Below, in pieces: positions 38,813 through 47,520 of a stretch of DNA of 64,000 nucleotides. The stretch lies in assembly GCF_029167645.1 (NCBI RefSeq), contig NZ_CP119148.1, positions 1 through 64,000 on the forward strand, in the 5' to 3' direction. Positions within the stretch are counted from its first letter, which is position 1, and each line of letters opens with the position of its first letter. Origin of the DNA: Streptomyces sp. AM 2-1-1 (GTDB lineage: Bacteria > Actinomycetota > Actinomycetes > Streptomycetales > Streptomycetaceae). The notes beneath the pieces were generated by a model. It was not told where the DNA came from, did not search any database, and saw only the letters and a list, made by a program, of their open reading frames with translations. Position numbers and translations under genes: made by a program.

Positions 38813-41404
38813 ATGGCGAGTGCGGCGGCTGCCGTTCCCCGTCAGTTGCCGGGCCGTCCGGTGGGGGGTTCGCGTCGGCTGCGGTCGGTGCCGGCGCAGG
38901 CTGGTCCGGCGCCGGTGCGGAAAGCGGGGCCTGCATTGGCATTGGGCAGTGACATGAGGGCCCGGCTGGGTGGTGCGGTACGTGCGCTGCTGAGCGCGGA
39001 CGGTCTCCAGGGTGCGCCGGATTCGGTGCGGCTGGCGGTGCTGGTGCTGGCCTCGCGGACACCCTGGGAGACGGGTGAGGTCGAGATCTACACGCGTGAG
39101 CTGGGCCGGTGGATCGGGCTGTCTAAGTCCCATACGGCGAACGCGGTCGTCCCGGCCCTGCGCAACTCCGGCGTCGTCGCGGCGGAGACGGCGGAGGGCG
39201 AGTTCACGCAGGACGACGGGCTGCTGTGCGAGGTCGAGCCCATGAAGGCGGCCCGGGGTGTGGTGGGGCACCCGTTGAACCTGGCGAAGAAGGAGCTGGC
39301 CACGTTTCTGGCGCTGATGGAGGCCGTGATGGCGCCGGGCTGGGCGCGCCGGGACAGGTCGGTCACTCCGGCCGGGTTGCTGGGGGAACGGACGGGCCGG
39401 GGTGCGGCGACGGAGCGTCTGGCGCTGTTGTTGTTGGTGCTGGAGGCGCGGGAGAACGGGTGGGTGCGGCTGCGCGGCGGCCGGGTGGATACACAGCGTG
39501 GCCGTCCGGTGGCGACTCTGGCCCGGCTGCTGGGCTGCACTGTGTGGGTGGCGGAAGGAGTGCTGGAGCGGCTGGAGGCTATGGAGCTGGTGGTACGGCC
39601 CCGGGTGAAGACGGGGTCCAAGCTGAACCACCGGGCGCGGCTGGTGGTGCCGGCGGTCGCCGCCGCGCACGGCCGCAGGGCCGCTCTTCGCGTCGTGGAG
39701 GAGCGTGCGGAGGCTCCGGATCCCGGTTTTTCAGACCCCGGCGCTACGGTAGGGCCTAGTGAGCCCTTGGGTGCCGAGGAAGAAGTGCAGGTCAGCAGCC
39801 CGGAAGAAGGCGGCTTCCCCGAGTTTTCAGACCCCGGCGTTACAGGAACCCTTCACACTGATCACACTCACCTGGTTCCTCCCGTCGGTTCTCTGCAGGT
39901 CTCTGGTGGCTTTTCCGGCGAAGGCCGTGGAGCGGAAGGTCCGCTGCCGGAGGACGCGTGCGAGCGCGAGGACCAGGCCGCCGATGGCGAAGACGCCGCG
40001 GCCGTCCCCGGCCCGAGGTCGGCTGAGGTCGGCCCGCTGCGCGGGGAACAGCCCAAGAAGTCCCCGGCCGATGATCGCGAAGAACAGCCAGCTGCCCGGC
40101 CTGGTGCCGGTGCCCGGCCGCAGGCCGTTCGTGGTGAAAAAGCGCAGCAGCAGAGGCGCGTGGACCTGCCGGAGGAGTCTGGCCTGCGGGTGGCACTGGG
40201 GCCGGTCTCGTGGCTGTGGCAGGGGCTGTCCAAGTTCCAGCAGGCCCGGGTCCAGCAGGCCGCCGAGGCGGAGCTCGGGCGGCTGGAAGGCTGGACGGGG
40301 CAGCAGGAGCTGGCGGCCCGCCGACTGGCGTCCCGCCTCGCCGCTCGACTGGACGAGACCGGCGGCGAGGCCCTGGTCGACCGCCCGTACGGGTGGCTGA
40401 TCGGGCGGGGCCTGGTGCAGCGCCAGGCGTGCGCGGACCGGCGGTGCGACGACGGAACCCGCCTCGACACCGGTGCCGCCTGCGAGAGCTGCGCCAACGT
40501 GCTCCACATCCGCCGCGCCCACCGCGCCCGGATCGCGGCCGAGGTCGACCAAGAGCTGCCCGGCCTCGATGACGCCGCCCGCCGACAGGCCGTCGAGGAA
40601 CGGCTGCGCGCCCTGACAGCCGTCGACGCCGAGCGGTTCGTACGGCGCCGCGAGGAGGCCCGCGTCCGGGAGGCCGAGCGTGAAGCGGCCCGTGCCGCCG
40701 CCCGGGAGCGGGCGGAGCTGGAGCGCCAGGCCGCGGCCGTCGCCGCCACGGTGCGCCAGGCGCTGGCGTGCGAGGACTGCGGGCAGACCGGGGCCGGTGG
40801 GCTCTGCGAGGCGTGCGGGTGCCGCCGCGAGACCGAGACGCTCACCGCCCGGGCCGTGCAGCTCGTCGCGGCGCGGACGCTCGACCCTGCGGCCAGTGCG
40901 GCTGACGTCGCGGCCCTTAATGTCAGGGTCCGTACGGCCATCGACCGCAAGGTCGCCGCCGAGTGGGCGCAGTTCCTGGAGATCACCGACCCGGCTGAGC
41001 TGGAGGACGACCAGGAGCGCGCCGGCCTCGCGGCCGCGCTCACCGCCCACAGCACCGTCCAGCAGATCACCGACCAGGCCGCGGCCAGCGCGCTGGCCGC
41101 GTTCGGCCGGACCGACGAAGCCGACACCGAAGCGGACCGGGCCTACCGGACCGAGCAGGGGCGCCGCTGGTTCCAGCACAACCCGACCGGTGAGGCCGCC
41201 GTCGCCGCCGCGACCAAGGCCTCCGCCACCGCCCGGAACCGGGTCGCCCAGCACCTGCTCGCGGTGCGCCTGGAGCAGCTGCGCGAGCAGGCCACCACGG
41301 TGCGCCCGACCGGACAGACCGGGGCCGGGTCGTGGACGGACCGGCTGCCGGAACTCGCCGCCCGTACCCTCGGCGGCGCCACCGCCGGGGTGGTGATCGC
41401 GTGA
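38813..41404 (+). CDS. plasmid replication initiator-like protein with winged helix and zinc sites
   Basis: An 863-residue protein from ATG 38813 (GAGGGG upstream). Residues about 45-210 form winged-helix units (DSVRLAVLVLASRTPWETGE, WIGLSKSHTANAVVPALRNS, then VWVAEGVLERLEAMELVV), as in Rep proteins. The middle is acidic and low-complexity with a repeated FSDPG. The C-terminal half holds GPVSWLWQGL, RPYGWLIGRGLVQRQACADR, a cysteine cluster (CADRRC...CESCANVLH, about 541-565), a second (CEDCGQTGAGGLCEACGC, about 652-669) and long helices. I assign it to linear-plasmid Rep proteins by layout and position; no helicase motif is seen. Stop overlaps the next start (GTGA). The C-terminal 425 residues are duplicated at 44640. 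Confidence 0.65.
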   Translation: MASAAAAVPRQLPGRPVGGSRRLRSVPAQAGPAPVRKAGPALALGSDMRARLGGAVRALLSADGLQGAPDSVRLAVLVLASRTPWETGEVEIYTRELGRWIGLSKSHTANAVVPALRNSGVVAAETAEGEFTQDDGLLCEVEPMKAARGVVGHPLNLAKKELATFLALMEAVMAPGWARRDRSVTPAGLLGERTGRGAATERLALLLLVLEARENGWVRLRGGRVDTQRGRPVATLARLLGCTVWVAEGVLERLEAMELVVRPRVKTGSKLNHRARLVVPAVAAAHGRRAALRVVEERAEAPDPGFSDPGATVGPSEPLGAEEEVQVSSPEEGGFPEFSDPGVTGTLHTDHTHLVPPVGSLQVSGGFSGEGRGAEGPLPEDACEREDQAADGEDAAAVPGPRSAEVGPLRGEQPKKSPADDREEQPAARPGAGARPQAVRGEKAQQQRRVDLPEESGLRVALGPVSWLWQGLSKFQQARVQQAAEAELGRLEGWTGQQELAARRLASRLAARLDETGGEALVDRPYGWLIGRGLVQRQACADRRCDDGTRLDTGAACESCANVLHIRRAHRARIAAEVDQELPGLDDAARRQAVEERLRALTAVDAERFVRRREEARVREAEREAARAAARERAELERQAAAVAATVRQALACEDCGQTGAGGLCEACGCRRETETLTARAVQLVAARTLDPAASAADVAALNVRVRTAIDRKVAAEWAQFLEITDPAELEDDQERAGLAAALTAHSTVQQITDQAAASALAAFGRTDEADTEADRAYRTEQGRRWFQHNPTGEAAVAAATKASATARNRVAQHLLAVRLEQLREQATTVRPTGQTGAGSWTDRLPELAARTLGGATAGVVIA

Positions 41405-43010
41405 CCACCGTCCAGCCGGAGCTGAGCGGGGTCGACCTCGCGCGCCAGGCCCTGACCGCCGCCCGGGAAGCGGCGAAGAAGAACGGCGCCACCGCCAAGA
41501 AGCCTAAGCGGCGCACCACCACCGTCGTACGGCGCGATGGGCGCGAGCCGCTCGGGCTGGGCAGTGCGATCAGCCGGATGCTGACGGAGCGCGGTATGAC
41601 CGGCCCGGCCGCTGGCGGCAGTGTCCTCGCCCGGTTCGACGCGATCCTGACCGTGGTCGCGCCGGAACTCGTCGGCCGGGTCCGGGCCGTGGGATACGAC
41701 GCGGACACCGGCCGTCTGGACGTCGTCCCCGACATCCCGGCGGTCGCCACGAAACTCCGCTGGACCGCCCCGAAGCTGGCCGCAGCCGCCAACGCGCAGG
41801 TTCCCGGAGCGAACGTCCGCACCGTGCACGTCCTGCCGCCCGCGCCCGCGACGGCCGGCCCCGCCGTGGCAGCCGAACCGGTACCGCCGACGGTGCCCGC
41901 CGGACCTGCCGTGCGCCTGCCCGCACCGGCCGGCTACCACGAGGCGCTCGCCGCCCACCGCGCCACCCGGCAGGAGAAGACGGTCACCGACTCGAAGGTC
42001 CAGGCCGCCGCCGAACGGCAGATCCGCGAGCAGGCCCGTGAACCGGAGGAACTCTTCGGTGACGGCCGCAAGGCCCTCGAGGAACTCGCCGCCAAGGCCG
42101 CCGCTCAGCAACGGGCCGCGACCTCCAGCGACGCGGCCCGGGCCCGAGCACTACAGCGCCTCGCCGCCGAACGAGCTGGTCTCACCACGATCCCACCGGC
42201 GGGCGTGCGTGAACCTCTGCACCGTACGGCCTGATCACACGGTGTGCGCCGGGTGGGAAATCAGGGTGATCGGCTGCGAAGCGAAGGAGGTGACTGTCAC
42301 CCTGGCTGGAGAGGAAAGGGCGGGGAACGTGCGGCGTGACAAACGGCAGATCCAGACGGCGGTACTCGGCAGCGCGGATTCCGAGGAGCCGCTCGTTCTG
42401 CCGCTGGAGGCCATCGAACTGGACGCCTTCCGCACGGTCCACGAGCGCGACTCCTTCTGGTGCGGGCTTCTTCTCGGCGGCTGTGGTGGCCGGCTGACGA
42501 CGAAGCTCTACACCGACCGGGTCTGCCACTTCGCGCACGTGCATCCCGGCCCCGACGGCCAGCCCCACATCTGCGGTCGCCGCGCCCGAGGCATCTCCAG
42601 CGCCGACCACTTGTATGTGAAGTCCGCTGCCGCCGCCTGGTTCCGGAACAGGGGCGAGGAGGCCGATATCGCCTTCGCCCAGCCGAGCGGGGCACCGGTC
42701 GGCTCGCTGGTGGACATCACCTCCCGTCACCGCCGGCTGCGCGTGCACCTGGACCAGGTGGTGGAGCCGGTGTGGGACGACGACGGCATCGAGCCGGTGC
42801 TGGGGATGTCGGTGCCGGTCGACCGGGACACCCTGATCCGCCGCTGGTACGTGCACCGGATCCGGCTGGACAGCAAAGGCACCGCCCGTCGGGTGCAGAT
42901 CGGCACCGAGGCGTTCGCGCGGCCCGTCGAGTGGTTCGAGCTGAACACGTGCACGATGACCGAGCGCGGCCTGTCGACACCGGCGGTAGAGAAGATCATC
43001 CGCTCCCGTA
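40125..43010. repeat. replication-module duplication, unit 1
   Basis: From about 40125 to 43010 the sequence is repeated 4.51 kb downstream (44644-47520). Identity is highest from the rep C-terminus through the DciA-like gene to the first 30 codons of the CoiA-like gene; for example 41405-41530 and 45918-46043 differ at about one base. A single codon indel in rep shifts the offset from 4516 to 4513. Confidence 0.9.
41401..42234 (+). CDS. DUF721/DciA-like protein, copy 1
   Basis: A 277-residue protein from GTG 41401, overlapping the rep stop. Residues about 45-145 match DUF721/DciA: GREPLGLGSAISRMLTERGM, FDAILTVVAPELVGRVRAVG, YDADTGRLDVVPDIPAVATK and LAAAANAQVPGANVRTVHVL. DciA is the bacterial partner that helps load the replicative helicase DnaB. 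Placed right after rep, it may recruit the host helicase to the plasmid origin. The C-terminal part is a helical Arg/Glu tail. A near-identical copy lies at 45914-46747. Confidence 0.75.
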   Translation: MTTVQPELSGVDLARQALTAAREAAKKNGATAKKPKRRTTTVVRRDGREPLGLGSAISRMLTERGMTGPAAGGSVLARFDAILTVVAPELVGRVRAVGYDADTGRLDVVPDIPAVATKLRWTAPKLAAAANAQVPGANVRTVHVLPPAPATAGPAVAAEPVPPTVPAGPAVRLPAPAGYHEALAAHRATRQEKTVTDSKVQAAAERQIREQAREPEELFGDGRKALEELAAKAAAQQRAATSSDAARARALQRLAAERAGLTTIPPAGVREPLHRTA

Positions 43011-44044
43011 CCAGCCGGCCCGCCCCGGCCTGGACGGCTGGCAGGGCACGCAATGCCCCGGCCTGGACGGCTGATACGGCACACAAAGCCCCGGACGCCG
43101 AGCGGCCGCAGGTTCTGCTGTGCCAGCTCGCCGACGCCCGCAAGGTGGGGGCCGTCGTCGTCGTGTCCCGGCTGTGTGACCAGATCGCCGAGGTCACCGG
43201 GGCCGAGGAGGAAACGCAGGCACAGCTGGGGGCCGCCGTCGCGGATGCCAGGCGCTGGCTGGAGCAGCAGACCGAGGTCCGCCGCAGCCTCCTCGCCGAT
43301 CTGGACGCCGCTGTTGCCGCAGGCCGTACCCAGCGTGTTCGGACGCTGCTCACTCACGTCAACATGACCGCCGGCCCCGATCGCACCGAGGAGGAGATCC
43401 GCGTGGTCGGCGCGGCCGCCGACCACGTCGCCTCGGTCGCCTCGGCGGCGGCCGAGCGCGTGCATGCCCTCCTGGAGGGCCTCCGCAGCCTCCCCCAGAA
43501 CCGGGCCAAAGACCAGCTGCGCCCCCAGGTACAGCAGCTGATTCAGGCAGCGGCCCAAGTCGGCCGTCTTCTCGGGCAGCGCCAGCAGATCCAGATCGCT
43601 GCCTGGAAGGTGCGCGCGGGCCTCGACAAGCCGGCCCCGGCCCAGACAGCCGCGCCCCGCACGCCGGTGGGGTGGCCACAGCAGCGCCCGCAGCTGCACA
43701 AGCAGGTCGCTCGGCGGCACTGGATCAAGACCAGCTGTCCACGCTGCCGGGCGGGCAGCGGCCAGGAGTGCGTCATCGGCAACGGGAGCCGCACCCGTCA
43801 GGTGCGGCACGTGCCCCATGACGAGCGGCTCCAGCCGATCATCGACGAACGCAGGGAACGGCAGAGGAACCAGCCGAAGCCGCCGCCCCCGTGGCGGGTG
43901 TATGAGGTGACCTGTCCTGACTGCGGCCAGGGCGCTGACGCCCGGTGCACGACGACGGGCGGCCCGCACCGCTCACGCGTCGAACGGGCCAAGGAGTTCA
44001 CCCGCCTTCGAAAGCCCCGGCCCGAGACCGGCACAGAGGCGTGA
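42329..44044 (+). CDS. CoiA-like zinc protein, copy 1
   Basis: A 571-residue protein. GTG 42329 is chosen because the corresponding GTG is kept in copy 2 with the same GAGAGGAAAG site. The first 110 residues resemble the CoiA nuclease-like family (CGGRLTTKLYTDRVCHFAH, then CGRRARGISSADHLYVKSAA): a zinc-type C...HFAH...C followed by S..H...K, and GSLVDITSRHRRLRVHLDQ as the putative nuclease core. A long helical middle follows. The end carries two zinc knuckles (SCPRCRAGSGQECVIGNGSR and TCPDCGQGADARCTTTGGPH). A duplicated PAWTA segment is at about 232-252. Function on the plasmid is unknown; DNA processing is a guess. Confidence 0.6.
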   Translation: MRRDKRQIQTAVLGSADSEEPLVLPLEAIELDAFRTVHERDSFWCGLLLGGCGGRLTTKLYTDRVCHFAHVHPGPDGQPHICGRRARGISSADHLYVKSAAAAWFRNRGEEADIAFAQPSGAPVGSLVDITSRHRRLRVHLDQVVEPVWDDDGIEPVLGMSVPVDRDTLIRRWYVHRIRLDSKGTARRVQIGTEAFARPVEWFELNTCTMTERGLSTPAVEKIIRSRTSRPAPAWTAGRARNAPAWTADTAHKAPDAERPQVLLCQLADARKVGAVVVVSRLCDQIAEVTGAEEETQAQLGAAVADARRWLEQQTEVRRSLLADLDAAVAAGRTQRVRTLLTHVNMTAGPDRTEEEIRVVGAAADHVASVASAAAERVHALLEGLRSLPQNRAKDQLRPQVQQLIQAAAQVGRLLGQRQQIQIAAWKVRAGLDKPAPAQTAAPRTPVGWPQQRPQLHKQVARRHWIKTSCPRCRAGSGQECVIGNGSRTRQVRHVPHDERLQPIIDERRERQRNQPKPPPPWRVYEVTCPDCGQGADARCTTTGGPHRSRVERAKEFTRLRKPRPETGTEA

Positions 44045-44157
44045 CCTGACGAGGCCCCCCCTTTGCCCGAGAGGCTGGGTTCAGCGGAAGGAACATTCCA
44101 CGACTCAGCTACATGTCCACCATTAGATCCGACTGAAATTACGACGAGGGAGTATTC

Positions 44158-44337
44158 GTGCTTGAGAGCCCTGAAGCTAAAATGTGGGGTTTCATTTTCA
44201 TCGCGGCAGTTGTCGGGATATTTGGCATTGTCTGGGGTTCCAGTACAGGGAACGCTGTGGCGCTCGTAGCAGGGGCCGTCGCAACCGCAGGCGCCCTGAG
44301 CTTTGCGATCATGATGATCCGTCGTACAAAAGCTTGA
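44158..44337 (+). CDS. 59-residue two-span membrane peptide
   Basis: A short gene from GTG 44158 with GAGGGAG upstream. The product has two hydrophobic segments (WGFIFIAAVVGIFGIVWG and AVALVAGAVATAGALSFAIM) and a basic end (IRRTKA). Its base composition is lower in GC than its neighbours. It lies between the two copies of the replication module. Confidence 0.65.
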   Translation: MLESPEAKMWGFIFIAAVVGIFGIVWGSSTGNAVALVAGAVATAGALSFAIMMIRRTKA

Positions 44338-44352
44338 AGGTAGCTTCTGCGG

Positions 44353-44619
44353 TCAATTGAAGGTGCAGGAGCAGGTCAACGGCGGCCCAGTCCCGCAGGA
44401 GCCGAAGAAGCCTGCCATCAGAGCCAGAGCGACGGCGTAGATCATTGCGAACCGTCCGTGCTTGCGGCCCAGCAGAAAAGGGCGGGTCTCGGTGCTGAGC
44501 CACCAGGAGACGCTGGGCAGCGTCGTGAAAGCGAACGCTGCGAGCGGGACGAAGATCTGCAGCCAGAAAGTGCAGGTTGTCCTCTGCGGGCAGCCGCTGG
44601 CCCCACCGGTGGCCCGCAC
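44353..44619 (-). CDS. small membrane protein reaching into the duplication junction
   Basis: An 88-residue minus-strand frame from GTG 44619. The body is protein-like: TCTFWLQIFVPLAAFAFTTL, then SWWLSTETRPFLLGRKHGRF, and a second span FAMIYAVALALMAGFFGS. The start region runs into the start of the duplicated rep sequence, so the original 5' end may have been replaced and the gene may be broken. It faces the 59-residue gene. Confidence 0.4.
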   Translation of the reverse strand: MRATGGASGCPQRTTCTFWLQIFVPLAAFAFTTLPSVSWWLSTETRPFLLGRKHGRFAMIYAVALALMAGFFGSCGTGPPLTCSCTFN

Positions 44620-45917
44620 GGTGCAGAAACGACCCGCGGGCTGTTCGTGGTGGAAAGACGCAGCAGCAGAAGCGGGTGGACCTGCCGGAGGTGTCTGGTC
44701 TGCGGGTGGCTCTGGGGCCGGTCTCGTGGCTGTGGCAGGGGCTGTCCAGGTGGCAGCAGGGCCGGGTCGTGGAGGCTGCGGAGGCGGAGCTCGGCCGGCT
44801 GGAAGGTTGGGTCGGTCAGCAGGAGGCGGCTGCACGTCGGCTCGCGGCCCGCCTCACTGCCCGCCTGGCGGAGACCGGCGGCGAGGCCCTGGTCCAGCGC
44901 CCGTACGGGTGGCTGATCGGGCGGGGCCTGGTGCAACGTCAGGCGTGCGCCGACCGGCGGTGCGACGACGGCACCCGCCTCGACACGGGTACCGACTGCG
45001 AGAACTGCGCCAACGTGCTCCACGTGCGTCGGGCCGCCCGGATCCGGGTCGCGGCCGAGGTCGGCCAGGAGCTGCCCGGCCTCGATGACGCCGCCCGCCG
45101 CCAAGTCGTCGAGGAGCGGCTGCAATCCCAGACGGCCGCCGACGCGAAGCGGTTCGTATGGCGCCGCGAGGAGGCCCGCGTCCGGGAGGCCGAGCGGGAA
45201 GCGGCCCGCGCCGCCGCCCAGGAGCGAGCCGATCTGAAGCGTCAGGCTGCGGCCGTCGCCGCCACGGTGCGCCAGGCGCTGGCGTGCGAGGACTGCGGGC
45301 AGACCGGGGCCGGTGGGCTCTGCGAGGCGTGCGGCTGCCGCCGCGAGACCGAGACGCTCACCGTACGGGCCGTGCAGCTCGTCGCGGCCAGGACCCTCGA
45401 CCCGTCGGCCAGCGCGGTTGACGTCGCGGCCCTTGAGGTCAGGGTCCGTGTAGCGATCGACCGCAAGGTCGCCGCCGAGTGGGCGGAGTTCCTGGAGCTC
45501 TCCCCGGCTGAGCTGGAGGACGACCAGGAGCGCGCCGACCTCGCGGCCGCGCTCACCGCCCACAGCACCGTCCAGCAGATCACCGACCAGGCCGAGACCA
45601 GCGCGGTGGCCGCGTTCGGCCGGACCGACGAAGCCCAAGCCGAGGCGGATCGCGCCTACCGGACCGAGCAGGGGCGCCGCTGGTTTCAGCACAACCCGAC
45701 CGGTGAGGCCGCCGTCGCCGCCGCGACCAAGGCCTCCACCACCGCCCGGGACCGCGTCGCCCAGCACCTGCTGACGGTACGCCTGGACCAGCTGCGCGAG
45801 CAGGCCACCACGGTGCGCCCGACCGGACAGACCGGGGCCGGGTCGTGGACGGACCGGCTGCCGGAACTCGCCGCCCGTACCCTCGGCGCCGACACCACCG
45901 GGGCGGTGATCGCGTGA
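44577..45917 (+). CDS. N-terminally truncated Rep-like protein, copy 2
   Basis: An open frame whose residues from about 28 on match the C-terminal 425 residues of the 38813 Rep (shared GPVSWLWQGL, RPYGWLIGRGLVQRQACADR, CEDCGQTGAGGLCEACGC). The winged-helix half is missing. The first 27 residues come from unrelated sequence and the only in-frame start is TTG 44577 with a poor ribosome site. It may be silent, serve only to couple translation to the DciA-like copy, or yield a dominant-negative or zinc-only fragment. Both zinc clusters are intact. Confidence 0.6.
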   Translation: MSSAGSRWPHRWPARCRNDPRAVRGGKTQQQKRVDLPEVSGLRVALGPVSWLWQGLSRWQQGRVVEAAEAELGRLEGWVGQQEAAARRLAARLTARLAETGGEALVQRPYGWLIGRGLVQRQACADRRCDDGTRLDTGTDCENCANVLHVRRAARIRVAAEVGQELPGLDDAARRQVVEERLQSQTAADAKRFVWRREEARVREAEREAARAAAQERADLKRQAAAVAATVRQALACEDCGQTGAGGLCEACGCRRETETLTVRAVQLVAARTLDPSASAVDVAALEVRVRVAIDRKVAAEWAEFLELSPAELEDDQERADLAAALTAHSTVQQITDQAETSAVAAFGRTDEAQAEADRAYRTEQGRRWFQHNPTGEAAVAAATKASTTARDRVAQHLLTVRLDQLREQATTVRPTGQTGAGSWTDRLPELAARTLGADTTGAVIA

Positions 45918-47520
45918 CCACCGTCCAGCCGGAGCTGAGCGGGGTCGACCTCGCGCGCCAGGCCCTGACCGCCGCCCGGGAAGCGGCGAAGAAGAACGGC
46001 GCCACCGCCAACAAGCCTAAGCGGCGCACCACCACCGTCGTACGGCGCGACGGCCGCGAACCGCTCGGGCTGGGCAGTGCGATCAGCCGGATGCTGACCG
46101 AACGCGGCATGACCGCCCCGGCCGCCGGCGGAACCGTCCTCGCGCAGTTCGACACGATCCTCGCCGCGGTCGCGCCCGAACTCGCCGAGCGGGTCCAGGC
46201 CGTGGCGTTCGACGCGGACACCGGACGCCTGGACATCGTCCCCGCCACCCCGGCAGCCGCCACGAAACTCCGCTGGACCGCCCCGAAGCTGAGCGCGGCC
46301 GCCAACGCGCAGGTCCCCGGAGCGAACGTCCGCACCGTGCACGTCCTGCCGCCCGCGCCCGCGACGGCCCGCCCCGCCGTGGCAGCCGAACCGGTACCGC
46401 CGACGGTGCCCGCCCGACCTGCCGTGCGCCTGCCCGCACCGGCCGGCTACCACGAGGCGCTCGCCGCCCACCGCGCCACCCGGCAGGAGAAGACGGCCAC
46501 CGACTCGAAGGTCCGGGCCGCCGCCGAACGGCAGATCCGCGAACGGCTCCGGGAACCCGAAGACGACTTCGGCGACGGCCGCCAAGCCCTCGAGGAACTC
46601 GCCGCCAAGGAAGCCGCCCAGCAACGGACCGTGACCTCCAGCGACGCAGCCCGGGCCCGAGCGCTCCAGCGCCTCGCCGCCGAACGAGCTGGTCTCACCA
46701 CGATCCCACCGGCGGCCGCGCGTGGACCTCTGCACCGTACGGCCTGATCACACGGTGTGCGCTGAGCGGGAAATCAGGGTGATCGGCTGCGGAGTGAACA
46801 GGGTTACTGCCACGCTGGGTTGAGAGGAAAGGCAGGGGCACGTGCGGCGTGACAAACGGCAGATCCAGACGGCGGTACTCGGCAGCGCGGATTCCGAGGA
46901 GCCGCTCGTTCTGCCGCTGGAGGCCATCGAACTGGACGCCTTCCGCAGCTTTCATGAACAGGACTCCTTCTGGTGCGGGCTTCTCCTCGGCGGCTGCGGT
47001 GGCCGGCTGACGACGAAGCTCTACACCGACCGGGTCTGCCACTTCGCGCACCATCCCGGCCCGGACGGCCAGCCCCATGACTGTGGCCGTCGGGCCCGCA
47101 GCGTGAACAGCGCGGACCACCTCTACGTGAAGTCCGCGGCCGCCGCCTGGCTTCGCAGCCGTGGCACGCGGGCCGACTTCGACTTCGCGCAGCCGGACGG
47201 CAGCCCCCTGGGCTCCGTCGTCGACATCCAGCTCGCGCACAAGAAGCTGCGGGTGCACCTGGACCAGAGCGTGGCCCCGCAGTGGGACAGTGAGGACGAG
47301 CCGGTCCTCGGCCTCTCGGTCCCGGTGGACCAGGACACCCTGATCAGACGCTGGTACGTGCACCGCATCCGCCTGGACAGCGAAGGCACCGGCCGGCACG
47401 TCCGTATCGGTACCGAGGCCTTCGCCCGGCCCACCGAGTGGTTTTCCCTGGACGAGTGCGAGGTCACCGACCGTGGACTCTCCACCCCGGCCATCGAACG
47501 GATCATTCAGGCACACAGCA
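44644..47520. repeat. replication-module duplication, unit 2
   Basis: Second copy of the unit at 40125-43010. The left break falls at about 44640 (GGCTGTTCGTGGTGG against GGCCGTTCGTGGTGA in unit 1). Similarity fades within the CoiA-like gene after about residue 230. Confidence 0.9.
45914..46747 (+). CDS. DUF721/DciA-like protein, copy 2
   Basis: A 277-residue paralogue of the 41401 gene, equal in length, starting at GTG 45914 that overlaps the truncated rep stop. GREPLGLGSAISRMLTERGM is unchanged; FDTILAAVAPELAERVQAVA and LDIVPATPAAATKLRWTAPK show moderate change in the DUF721 core, with the tail nearly the same. Coding capacity is fully kept, so selection appears to act on it although its Rep neighbour is truncated. 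Possible role as for copy 1. Confidence 0.75.
   Translation: MTTVQPELSGVDLARQALTAAREAAKKNGATANKPKRRTTTVVRRDGREPLGLGSAISRMLTERGMTAPAAGGTVLAQFDTILAAVAPELAERVQAVAFDADTGRLDIVPATPAAATKLRWTAPKLSAAANAQVPGANVRTVHVLPPAPATARPAVAAEPVPPTVPARPAVRLPAPAGYHEALAAHRATRQEKTATDSKVRAAAERQIRERLREPEDDFGDGRQALEELAAKEAAQQRTVTSSDAARARALQRLAAERAGLTTIPPAAARGPLHRTA

Noticed and set aside
38016-38813. Plus-strand frame upstream of rep
   Set aside because: No ribosome site at ATG 38337 and the frame crosses the cruciform and partial direct repeats; composition is not clearly coding.
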